This document shows positions 13,663 to 19,773 of a DNA stretch of 19,773 nt, piece after piece. Position numbers and translations under genes: made by a program. Position 1 is the first letter of the stretch, and each line of letters starts with the position of its first letter. Under the pieces are notes generated by a model, which was not told where the DNA came from, made no database searches, and was given only the letters and a program-made list of their open reading frames with translations. This DNA comes from Deinococcus roseus (lineage in GTDB: Bacteria > Deinococcota > Deinococci > Deinococcales > Deinococcaceae). The stretch lies in NCBI RefSeq assembly GCF_014646895.1, contig NZ_BMOD01000046.1, forward strand, positions 1 to 19,773, in the 5' to 3' direction.

Positions 13663-14508
13663 ATGGCGCTAAACAAGTTTTTTCAGCGAAAGAGACCGCA
13701 GGCCACCCAGACCGACGACATTCCAGACCTCTGGTCCAAATGTCAGCACTGCGGCACCCAGATCTACAACCGTGAATTTGACCAGAACCTGAGGGTGTGC
13801 CCCAAGTGCGGATTTCATCACCGCATTCCGGTGATGAAACGCCTGGAATTCCTGCTGGATGAAGGCAGCTTTCAGCAAAAAAGCGGTCACATCTACCCCA
13901 AAGACCCCCTCAATTTTGTGGACACTGAGACCTACCAGGACCGCCTGAACCGCACCCAGAAAAAGGTGGGCCGCCCGGACGCCATCGTGTGGGGACAGGG
14001 CAGCATTGAGGGCACAGACCTCAGTGTGGTGGTGATGGACTTCGAGTTTTCTGGTGGCAGCATGGGCAGTGTGGTGGGCGAGGAAATTGCCCGCGCAGCC
14101 GAATTTGCAGCAGAGCACCATCAGCCCCTGCTGATCATTGCTGCTTCAGGTGGGGCACGCATGCAGGAAAGTGCTCTGAGCCTGATGCAGCTGGCCAAAA
14201 CCACCGTGGCCCTGCAAAAACTGGCAGAAAAAGGCCTGCCTTACTTCAGCCTGCTCACCGATCCCACCACAGGAGGGGTCACGGCTTCCTTTGCCACCAT
14301 CGCAGATGTGATTCTGGCCGAACCCGGAGCTTTGATTGGTTTTGCAGGTCCCCGGGTGATCCAGCAAACCATCCGCCAGAACCTGCCGGAAGGCTTTCAG
14401 CGGGCAGAATTTCTGGAGAAGCACGGCATGATCGACAGCGTGGTGGACCGCCGCAAACAGCGCGAGGTCTTCAAGACGCTGTTCACCCACTTCGGGGGTG
14501 CTTCATGA
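13663..14508 (+). CDS. accD: Acetyl-CoA carboxylase carboxyltransferase subunit beta
   Basis: The 281-aa beta subunit transfers the carboxyl group from biotin to acetyl-CoA, giving malonyl-CoA for fatty acid synthesis. The N-terminal zinc ribbon is intact (Cys27, Cys30, Cys46, Cys49). The crotonase-like core follows, with LNFVDTETYQDRL, SGGARMQES, TDPTTGGVTASFA and GFAGPRVIQQTIRQ. The family's landmarks run to LEKHGMIDSVVDRR near the C-terminus. Length is slightly below the E. coli protein because the C-terminal tail is short. I chose the ATG at 13663 since it gives the usual distance to the zinc ribbon and follows a TACAAT promoter element. It overlaps accA by 4 nt (ATGA), the hallmark of translational coupling of the two subunits. 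Confidence 0.96.
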   Translation: MALNKFFQRKRPQATQTDDIPDLWSKCQHCGTQIYNREFDQNLRVCPKCGFHHRIPVMKRLEFLLDEGSFQQKSGHIYPKDPLNFVDTETYQDRLNRTQKKVGRPDAIVWGQGSIEGTDLSVVVMDFEFSGGSMGSVVGEEIARAAEFAAEHHQPLLIIAASGGARMQESALSLMQLAKTTVALQKLAEKGLPYFSLLTDPTTGGVTASFATIADVILAEPGALIGFAGPRVIQQTIRQNLPEGFQRAEFLEKHGMIDSVVDRRKQREVFKTLFTHFGGAS

Positions 14509-15437
14509 GCCTGCTGGACCTGGAAAAAACCCTCACCGAACTCGAAAGAACCAGCCAGGAAACTGGAGTGGACCTCTCCACCGAAATTGCCAACGTCAAG
14601 CACAAAATCGAACAGACCCGCGCCCAGACCCACACCCAGGTCAGCCGCTGGGAACGGGTGCAACTGGCCCGCATTCCCACCCGGCCCACCAGCCTGGATT
14701 ACGTGGACCGTGTCTTCAGTGACTTTCTGGAATTGCACGGAGACCGGGCGTTCGGAGACGACCAGGCCCTGATTGGAGGTCCGGCCAAACTGGGCAACCG
14801 CAGCGTGATGCTGATCATGCAGCAGCGCGGCAAGGACACCAAAGACAACATCAAACGCAACTTTGCCATGGCCCACCCGGAAGGGTACCGCAAAGCCATG
14901 CGTCTGATGGATCTGGCAGACAAATTTAAACTTCCGGTCATTGCCCTGATCGACACCCAGGGAGCTTACCCGGGTCTTGCTGCAGAAGAACGCGGGCAGG
15001 CCTGGGCCATTGCAGAGAGCATCCAGCGCATGAGCCTGCTGAAGGTGCCCGCCATCAGCGTGGTGCTCAGCGAAGGGGGCTCTGGTGGTGCGCTGGCCAT
15101 CGGGGTGGGCAACCGGGTGCTGATGATGGAAAACGCCTGGTACAGCGTGATCAGCCCAGAATCCTGTGCTGCCATCCTGTGGCGGGATTCCAAAGAAGCC
15201 CCCAAGGCCGCAGAAGCCCTGAAGCTGACGGCCCCCGATTTGCTGGAACTGGGCATCGTGGAAGAAGTGATCCCCGAACCCAGAGGTGGAGCCCACCTGG
15301 ATCCGCAGCACGCCGCCCAGAATTTGCAAAACGCCCTGCAGCGCCACCTGGATGAACTCAGTCAGCTTTCCCCTGAAGAACTGGTGGAACAGCGGGCCAG
15401 CCGTTTCCGCAACCTTGGCGTGTTCATGGAAATCTGA
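14505..15437 (+). CDS. accA: Acetyl-CoA carboxylase carboxyltransferase subunit alpha
   Basis: The 310-aa alpha subunit pairs with AccD in the carboxyltransferase heterotetramer. The N-terminal helical segment (residues 1-60) contains LEKTLTELE and a coiled-coil-like stretch. The conserved RPTSLDYV, FLELHGDRAFGDD, GNRSVMLIMQQRG, NFAMAHPEGYRKAMR and DTQGAYPGLAAEERGQAWAIA follow, then SEGGSGGALAIGVGN and SVISPESCAAILWRD. These include the glycine-rich oxyanion segments of the family. Length matches other AccA proteins. The start codon overlaps the accD stop, and a G-rich Shine-Dalgarno-like stretch (CGGGGGTG) lies inside accD before it. A bidirectional terminator follows the stop codon. Confidence 0.97.
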   Translation: MSLLDLEKTLTELERTSQETGVDLSTEIANVKHKIEQTRAQTHTQVSRWERVQLARIPTRPTSLDYVDRVFSDFLELHGDRAFGDDQALIGGPAKLGNRSVMLIMQQRGKDTKDNIKRNFAMAHPEGYRKAMRLMDLADKFKLPVIALIDTQGAYPGLAAEERGQAWAIAESIQRMSLLKVPAISVVLSEGGSGGALAIGVGNRVLMMENAWYSVISPESCAAILWRDSKEAPKAAEALKLTAPDLLELGIVEEVIPEPRGGAHLDPQHAAQNLQNALQRHLDELSQLSPEELVEQRASRFRNLGVFMEI

Positions 15438-15464
15438 GTCAGCCTGAATCCAAAACATCAGCAC

Positions 15465-15495
15465 AAAACAGAGGCCACTAGGCCTCTGTTTTTGA
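15465..15495. terminator. Bidirectional terminator between accA and the histidine kinase
   Basis: A 12-bp stem (15465-15476 with 15481-15492) with an ACTA loop has A-rich and T-rich ends. It can end accDA on the plus strand and the kinase operon on the minus strand. Confidence 0.82.
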
Positions 15496-15520
15496 TTTCC
15501 CTTTGGTTTCCCTCTTGTTT

Positions 15521-16771
15521 TCAGATGTCCAGTTCCAGGGAAGGGGCTTCCACCGGCAGGGTGATGCGAATTCGGGTGCCCCTGGGACCAGAGTGCACTT
15601 CCCAGTTGCCTCCCAGCGACTCGGTGCGCTCACGCATGGAGATCAGGCCCAGACCTCCGCTGACTTTTTTGCGGTTGAACCCCACCCCATCGTCTTCGAT
15701 GGTGATCCTGAGCAGGTGGGCTTCCACCTGCAGGCTCACCTGAGCGTTCTGGGCCTGGGCGTGTTTGCTGACGTTGCTGAGGGCCTCTCCCACCACCCGG
15801 TAGATGGCACTTTGTTGCTCTTCAGAAAGCCTGGGCAGGTTTTCTGGAATGTCAAAATGCACCTCCAGAGGCTGGCTGCGCTGGGCCAGGCTTTGCAGGG
15901 CACGTTCCAGTCCCAGCTGCAGCACGCTGGGATGCATGTCGTAAATGGCAGAGCGCAGGTGGGCCACCGCATCGGCCAGGATTTTTCCGGCGCGCTGCAC
16001 CTGACTGGCTTCCAGCATGCGTTTGGCTGCGATGATTTCCTGCAAGGGACCGTCATGGATTTCCCGGGCAATGCGGGAGCGTTCGCTTTCCAGGGCACTG
16101 GTGACCACACGGGCCTGCAAGATGCGGAGCTTTTCGGTCTTCAGGGCCGCTTCTGCATTGCGCATGCGGTACTGCAGGCGGTTCAGAAGGTACAGGCCAA
16201 TCAGGATGCTCAGCAACAAATAAGAATTGAAGTAGGAATTTTGATAGGTCAGCATGATCAGCGGAATCAGAGGAACGGTGATGTCCAGGGTGCCGGGATC
16301 ACGGCGGGGCACCACCAGCCAGCGCCGGGCCAGCTGCCGCACCCCGAAAAACAGGGTGGTGGCTTCCAGCAGGGTCAGGTAAAACCAGGGATTGTTGACA
16401 TCGGCCGCTGCATAGTGGGTTTTGGGAAACAGGGGGCTCACCCAGGTGACAAAAGCCACCACCAGCCCCACCCCCAGCAAATCTGCGCCGATCCTGCCCC
16501 AGTGCCATTCGGTCTGGGGGGCCAGCAAATACACCAGCAGCAAACTGAAAGGCAGGATCACCAGGGCAGGCCATCCCAGCCACAAAGCCGCCACAATGGC
16601 CAGACCGCTGATCAAACGGATGCTGCTGTGCCCCTCAAAGTGCACACGCAGCACATGAAACATCACATGCCCGATGATGATCAGCAGAACAGCATTCGGT
16701 TCGATGTTCCATTTCTGAACCCAGCCCAGCAGTTCGAAACTCTGTACGCTTGAAGGATCTGCACCGTTCAT
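15521..16771 (-). CDS. Membrane sensor histidine kinase, NarL/DesK (HisKA_3) type
   Basis: The 416-aa kinase has an N-terminal membrane region of about six hydrophobic segments (residues 28-42, 52-84, 97-116, 128-145, 164-176 and 182-197). There is no large extracellular domain, so it may sense membrane state or a membrane-soluble cue. A linker coiled coil (200-235) leads to the HisKA_3 dimerisation domain with phospho-acceptor H239 in AREIHDGPLQ. The ATPase domain shows the N box (GEALSNVSKHAQA), the G1 box (EDDGVGF) and the G2 box (GGLGLISMRER). It would phosphorylate the response regulator encoded 75 nt upstream in the same operon. The signal is unknown. The start ATG has only a weak AAAAGG Shine-Dalgarno. 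Confidence 0.9.
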   Translation of the reverse strand: MNGADPSSVQSFELLGWVQKWNIEPNAVLLIIIGHVMFHVLRVHFEGHSSIRLISGLAIVAALWLGWPALVILPFSLLLVYLLAPQTEWHWGRIGADLLGVGLVVAFVTWVSPLFPKTHYAAADVNNPWFYLTLLEATTLFFGVRQLARRWLVVPRRDPGTLDITVPLIPLIMLTYQNSYFNSYLLLSILIGLYLLNRLQYRMRNAEAALKTEKLRILQARVVTSALESERSRIAREIHDGPLQEIIAAKRMLEASQVQRAGKILADAVAHLRSAIYDMHPSVLQLGLERALQSLAQRSQPLEVHFDIPENLPRLSEEQQSAIYRVVGEALSNVSKHAQAQNAQVSLQVEAHLLRITIEDDGVGFNRKKVSGGLGLISMRERTESLGGNWEVHSGPRGTRIRITLPVEAPSLELDI

Positions 16772-16813
16772 GGTCTAGCGGACCTTTTCTGGAGAACCTG
16801 AAGAATTTGCTTC

Positions 16814-16835
16814 TGCAGGTTTTGTTTGACCTGCA
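16814..16835. other. Hairpin between response regulator and kinase genes
   Basis: A 7-bp inverted repeat (16814-16820 with 16829-16835) with an 8-nt loop lies in the 75-nt gap of the operon. There is no T tract on either strand, so it is not a standard terminator. It could adjust the relative amounts of kinase and regulator through mRNA stability. Confidence 0.35.
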
Positions 16836-16846
16836 CAATCTTCAGT

Positions 16847-17488
16847 TTACAATTCACTGAGTTGGATGATGCCACGTTTCATGCTGCGGATCACGGCCTC
16901 GGTGCGGCTGGCCACCTCCAGTTTTTCAAAGAGGGCGCTGAGGTGCACTTCCACAGTTTTGGGAGAGATCTCCAGTTTCTTGGCAATCTCCTTGTTGGAA
17001 AAGCCCCGCGCAGCCAGCAGCAGCACTTCACGTTCCCGTTCAGTGAGGGCTTCGGTTTTCTGTTCGCTGCCCTGCCGGACCCGCTTCAGGATCATCTGGG
17101 TGAGTTGAGGCGCAATCACACTCTCGCCGCGTTTGGCTGCATAAATGGCATCAATGAGGTCCTGTCCAGGAGCATCTTTCAGCAGGTACCCTGCAGCGCC
17201 TGCTTCCAGCAGGGCCATCACAAAAGCCTCGTCGTCGTGGGCACTGAGGCCCAGCACAGCAATGCGGGGATACAGCTTCTTGATCTGGCGGGTGGCTTCA
17301 ATGCCGCCCATGTTGGGCATGTTGACATCCATGATGGCAATGTCAGGGGTGAGGGTGTCACAGAGGTCTATGGCCTGCTGTCCGTCGCGGGCCTCGCCCA
17401 CCACCTGCAAGTTGGGATCCTGTTGCAAAAGAGCGTGTGTGCCTTCTCGAACCAGAGCGTGATCATCTACCAGCAAAATGGAAATCAT
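16847..17488 (-). CDS. NarL/LuxR-family response regulator
   Basis: The 213-aa regulator has a receiver domain (residues 1-120) with the acidic pair D8-D9 and phospho-acceptor D54 in PDIAIMDVNMP. The conserved Ser and Lys are in LGLSAHDD and YLLKDAPG. After a linker comes a LuxR-type helix-turn-helix (about 145-205: LTEREREVLLLAARGFSNKEIAKKLEISPKTVEVHLS). Phosphorylation by the adjacent kinase should promote dimerisation and DNA binding. The ATG at 17488 was chosen because TACACT ends 6 nt before it and the receiver then starts at MISILLVDDH. A longer in-frame start would add 12 residues with no family counterpart. The gene comes first in the operon, with the kinase second. Confidence 0.93.
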   Translation of the reverse strand: MISILLVDDHALVREGTHALLQQDPNLQVVGEARDGQQAIDLCDTLTPDIAIMDVNMPNMGGIEATRQIKKLYPRIAVLGLSAHDDEAFVMALLEAGAAGYLLKDAPGQDLIDAIYAAKRGESVIAPQLTQMILKRVRQGSEQKTEALTEREREVLLLAARGFSNKEIAKKLEISPKTVEVHLSALFEKLEVASRTEAVIRSMKRGIIQLSEL

Positions 17489-17494
17489 GCTTCC

Positions 17495-17500
17495 AGTGTA
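17495..17500 (-). promoter_or_regulatory. -10 element of the two-component operon
   Basis: TACACT on the minus strand ends 6 nt before the ATG at 17488, which predicts a leaderless regulator mRNA. No clear -35 is seen, so activation may be needed. Confidence 0.45.
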
Positions 17501-17821
17501 AACAGCCCCGCACACAAGCACCATTCATTTTGGGCTGTCACCAGAAAAAACCTCTGGAGATTTCTGCTGTGCTGTACGCACAAGGGCCTGGGGCTGCTGG
17601 TGTAAAAATAAGGGTTTTCCCTGAGAAAATCGGCAAATCGGGGCTTGGTTAGACAGGTGTTTCTGAAACAGCTGCAATTGAAGTTCCAGAGGGCAGTTCT
17701 GCTGCAAGGTCTGGTAAGTGTTTTGGCAGATCTCTGGGCCAGAGGGCAGCAGAAACCTGCTCTGGCAGCAACCATCCCTCTGAAAGCTTTGAGGGTCGTC
17801 TAGTGGACCTTGCCAGGGGGC
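17501..17821. other. Intergenic region between the two-component operon and tRNA-Asn
   Basis: About 320 nt without a gene I trust. The open frames here have no family look and no start signal. It holds an 11-bp direct repeat CCAGAGGGCAG (17686-17696 and 17739-17749) and a 13-bp palindrome CTCTGG-G-CCAGAG (17732-17744) that overlaps the second copy. These could be binding sites for the adjacent response regulator, but nothing proves it. Confidence 0.4.
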
Positions 17822-17850
17822 TTGCTTTTTGCAGAGCACCTTGCTATTCT
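17822..17850 (+). promoter_or_regulatory. Promoter of tRNA-Asn
   Basis: TTGCTT (17822-17827) and TATTCT (17845-17850) are separated by 17 bp. The predicted start is near 17857, 28 nt before the tRNA. The -10 is identical to that of the rRNA promoter at 19450. Confidence 0.7.
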
Positions 17851-17884
17851 TTTTCTCGCTTGAGGCAATTGCCAAAAGTGGTAT

Positions 17885-17959
17885 TCGGCAGTAGCTCAGC
17901 GGTAGAGCGTCCGACTGTTAATCGGATGGTCGTAGGTTCGATCCCTACCTGCCGAGCCA
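17885..17959 (+). tRNA. tRNA-Asn (anticodon GTT)
   Basis: This 75-nt cloverleaf has acceptor stem TCGGCAG/CTGCCGA, anticodon stem TCCGA/TCGGA with GTT at 17917-17919, T arm GTAGG-TTCGATC-CCTAC, discriminator G and encoded CCA. It is a single-gene unit with its own promoter and terminator. Confidence 0.97.
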
Positions 17960-17964
17960 AAACA

Positions 17965-17990
17965 AACCCCGCGAAAGCGGGGTTTTTCTT
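17965..17990. terminator. Bidirectional terminator, tRNA-Asn and S41 gene
   Basis: An 8-bp stem (17965-17972 with 17977-17984) with a GAAA tetraloop is followed by a T tract on the plus strand. On the minus strand it is followed by TGTTTT. It therefore also fits the end of the convergent S41 gene. Confidence 0.85.
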
Positions 17991-18029
17991 TGCTTGATGA
18001 ATTTGTCTGGCGTTGTTTTGCTGGTTTGC

Positions 18030-19229
18030 TCAGCGAGGACGGTTTTTCTCTTCCAGAAATTGCAAGGCTTTTTCCATCAAGGGGTCTTCTCCAAGGGCCA
18101 GCTTTTCAGGATCGTCTTCCATGAGGACATCCGGGGTGATGCTGGCCGGGTAAGGCTGTCCTGCTTCATCCTGCACATACAGGATGCTGAGCTGCAAAGC
18201 AGACTGGTCGGCCAGAGGATAAAGCAGGGTGGAGGTGTTCCCCACCCCATAGGTTTTTTCCCCAAAAATCCAGGTGATGGCAGCTTTTCTGGATTCATAC
18301 GCCATGAACTCTGCACAGGATGCACTGCGTTCATCCACCAGAAAAACCGTGGGATGGATCCACAGGGCGTAACCCTCAACAGAAGCCACAGGAATGGGTG
18401 CCCCTCCGGGCAGCTGAAACCACAACTGTCCTTTCTCTGCATGCATGGTGTTGCGCCAGCCCACCTGAATCCATTCTTCTGAAAAACGGGGATTGAACGC
18501 CAGGGCGGCCAGCATGCACTGGTCGGAGCGGCCTCCGCCATTGCTTCTGAGGTCCACCACCATGCCGGTCATGCCTTCTTCCTGGGCACGGGCCACCAGG
18601 CCATGCACCCTGCTGGCAATGTCGCCACTGCCCAGAAAAGTAGGAATGCGCAGGATGCCGATGTTCCCGGATCGCACCAGATAAGGCATGAACACCAGAG
18701 GCATTTCTTTGGGGATGAGGGTGACCTGAAAAGCAGTTTTTCCCTGTCGGGTGATGATGACGTTCTGGGGTGCTGTGGTTTTTGTGCTGTCCAGTCCTGT
18801 GATCACATCAAAACGGGACATCCCTGCCAGATCTGCTGGTCCGCCCTGGACCACATCCAGAACCATGGTTCTGCCATCTTGCAACCTGTAAGACTGAAAA
18901 CCAAAAAATCCGGTGTTGCTGCCCTGGCTGCGGGCAAGGTAAGCCTGATGCTGCTCCGGGGTCAGAAAGTTGGCATGGCCATCTTTCAGGCTGGTCATGA
19001 CGTTTTTGATGGCTGGATAGGCTGCACTGCTGGGACAGCCAGGGATGGTGTTGCATGCTTCCTGCATTTCACCCCTGTGCTGATCGATCAGGTTTTGCAG
19101 GTCCAGATGCCGGGGATTCACATACCTTTTGAGCAGGGTGCGTTCAAAGTTCTGGTACAGCTCTGGCGCAGTGACTGCAGCCGCACTGCAAGAAAAACCA
19201 AGCAGAAGGGAGAGCATCAGGATTCGCAT
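18030..19229 (-). CDS. Secreted S41-family (C-terminal processing peptidase-like) protein
   Basis: The 399-aa product starts with a Sec signal peptide (MRILMLSLLLGFS, cleavage likely near residue 18-21). A helical domain follows, then a PDZ-like region (about 110-175, with VVQGGPADLAGMSRFDVITGL), then the S41 core: GNIGILRIPTF, VVDLRSNGGG (224-233) and DERSASCAEFMA with candidate nucleophile S304. In CtpA/Prc enzymes the general-base Lys lies 25 residues after this Ser (FGKGT motif). Here that position is V329 in GEKTYGVGN; the nearest Lys is K325. The protein may use another base, as some S41 branches do, or be a non-catalytic homologue. The ATG at 19229 is favoured over an upstream one because it fits the signal peptide and lies 9 nt after a TACAAT hexamer. 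Confidence 0.88.
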   Translation of the reverse strand: MRILMLSLLLGFSCSAAAVTAPELYQNFERTLLKRYVNPRHLDLQNLIDQHRGEMQEACNTIPGCPSSAAYPAIKNVMTSLKDGHANFLTPEQHQAYLARSQGSNTGFFGFQSYRLQDGRTMVLDVVQGGPADLAGMSRFDVITGLDSTKTTAPQNVIITRQGKTAFQVTLIPKEMPLVFMPYLVRSGNIGILRIPTFLGSGDIASRVHGLVARAQEEGMTGMVVDLRSNGGGRSDQCMLAALAFNPRFSEEWIQVGWRNTMHAEKGQLWFQLPGGAPIPVASVEGYALWIHPTVFLVDERSASCAEFMAYESRKAAITWIFGEKTYGVGNTSTLLYPLADQSALQLSILYVQDEAGQPYPASITPDVLMEDDPEKLALGEDPLMEKALQFLEEKNRPR

Positions 19230-19238
19230 GTGCCTTTT

Positions 19239-19244
19239 ATTGTA
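19239..19244 (-). promoter_or_regulatory. -10 element of the S41 gene
   Basis: TACAAT on the minus strand ends 9 nt before the ATG at 19229, which predicts a leader of only 2-3 nt. The stretch from 19245 to 19426 shows no gene. Confidence 0.45.
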
Positions 19245-19426
19245 GAAGCACATCTGCTGAAGACTCTGAGTGCATCCTCCGTTTCATGTAGGGCCAGAGG
19301 AGGGGAGATCTGCCACTTCTGCTATTTTTATACCGAGTACAGATATTTTGATGGGGGATTTGGTGCTTTGAAAACCCCGTGTGGCACGCATTTGATCGGG
19401 CAGCCAAAAACCCCAGTCTGTGGGTG

Positions 19427-19455
19427 TTGACATAACCGGGTATCCGTAGTATTCT
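19427..19455 (+). promoter_or_regulatory. rRNA operon promoter
   Basis: A perfect -35, TTGACA (19427-19432), and TATTCT (19450-19455) are separated by the optimal 17 bp. Predicted start is near 19462, about 227 nt before 16S rRNA. Confidence 0.82.
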
Positions 19456-19461
19456 TTTCTT

Positions 19462-19688
19462 CGCCCGAGAGGAAGCAGCAATGCAGAAACGAAGGCGGAG
19501 TTGTTTGACAGAAGAAGAAGCTTAGTGAGACGGAAGGAGACCCGACAGGGTCTTGAGAGCGGTCTGCGGACTCTAGACTCTCGAAAATAGAAACCTGTAC
19601 AGGTTTCTTTGAATACAGCCAAGCGAAACAGAAATGATAGCTTGGGACAAACTAACTTACTAAGCAGCTAACGCTGCTTGTAATGCCA
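19462..19688 (+). other. Leader of the rRNA precursor
   Basis: The leader is rich in hairpins: 19538-19543 with 19548-19553 (6 bp, GACA loop); a 20-bp perfect palindrome at 19589-19608 centred on TGTACA; and 19662-19668 with 19673-19679 (7 bp, TAAC loop) just before 16S. Directly after the palindrome, TTCTTTGAATACA (about 19605-19617) resembles boxA antitermination sequences (TTCTTTGAAAACT-like in Firmicutes). Hairpin then boxA is the usual boxB-boxA order, which suggests Nus-factor loading. RNase III processing sites cannot be placed without the 3' flank of 16S. Confidence 0.6.

Positions 19689-19773
<85 letters not shown>

Noticed and set aside
16774..16786. TCTAG(C/T)GGACCTT occurring here and at 17799-17811 as a paired regulatory site
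   Set aside because: Thirteen bases with one mismatch, at unrelated positions relative to genes and strands; chance similarity is more likely.
17611..17622. AGGG-TTTT-CCCT hairpin as a minus-strand terminator
   Set aside because: The stem is only 4 bp and no minus-strand gene ends there.
17525..17875. 116-codon open frame on the minus strand before tRNA-Asn
   Set aside because: It is Gln/Pro-rich with no domain look, no start signal, and it crosses the tRNA-Asn promoter on the opposite strand.
19427..19436. GACATAA half-site of the radiation/desiccation response motif at the rRNA promoter
   Set aside because: Only the right half matches and it coincides with the -35 TTGACA; the left half is absent, so this is the promoter element itself.

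Overview
The window looks like a chromosomal segment of a Deinococcus-type bacterium. The 16S rRNA 5' end, which begins at about 19689, has a Deinococcus-like start. Many genes have a -10 hexamer (TANNNT or close) only 6-7 nt before the start codon, which fits the abundant leaderless mRNAs known in Deinococcus. The gene set (MTH1-like Nudix hydrolase, DtxR/MntR regulator, trigger factor, fused CobA-HemD) is compatible. Base composition is moderate for the genus, so one of the lower-GC Deinococcus lineages is likely, but the species cannot be fixed from this sequence. I see no phage, insertion sequence, CRISPR array or obvious horizontally acquired island. This is core chromosome.

Layout. 1-1400: two terminators of an upstream unit, then an MTH1-like Nudix hydrolase (+) whose 3' end overlaps convergent surE (-). 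1440-2930: divergent promoters, a small unrecognised protein (+), a 58-aa membrane peptide (-) and a secreted protein of unknown function (-). 2929-5670: glcF-glcD operon (-), glycolate oxidase Fe-S and FAD subunits without glcE. 6114-6803: DtxR/MntR-family metal regulator (-). 7040-7364: tRNA-His and tRNA-Leu unit with a strong promoter and a terminator. 7396-8772: trigger factor with an Ala/Glu/Gln/Pro-rich, internally repeated tail. 8892-9139: wreck of an OmpR-type response regulator. 9211-12560: tetrapyrrole genes, first a CobA-HemD fusion, then a precorrin-2-dehydrogenase-like domain fused to glutamyl-tRNA reductase. 12579-13609: a lipoprotein and a LapA-like membrane protein. 13663-15437: accD-accA, the carboxyltransferase of acetyl-CoA carboxylase. 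15521-17488: a NarL/DesK-type response regulator and histidine kinase operon (-). 17822-17990: tRNA-Asn unit. 18030-19229: secreted S41-family peptidase homologue (-). 19427-19773: rRNA promoter, structured leader and the first 85 nt of 16S rRNA.

How the genes fit together. The tetrapyrrole pair covers the first committed step (glutamyl-tRNA to the ALA precursor), the uroporphyrinogen III step and the siroheme branch. The fused dehydrogenase-like domain appears to lack its conserved aspartate, so it may be regulatory. AccD and AccA are translationally coupled. GlcF and GlcD feed glycolate or another 2-hydroxy acid to respiration.

The best leads are the domain fusion with its missing residue and possible internal start, the decayed regulator with an intact promoter, the S41 protein without its lysine, and several unassigned palindromes. 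I did not find convincing evidence for an entirely new multi-gene system.
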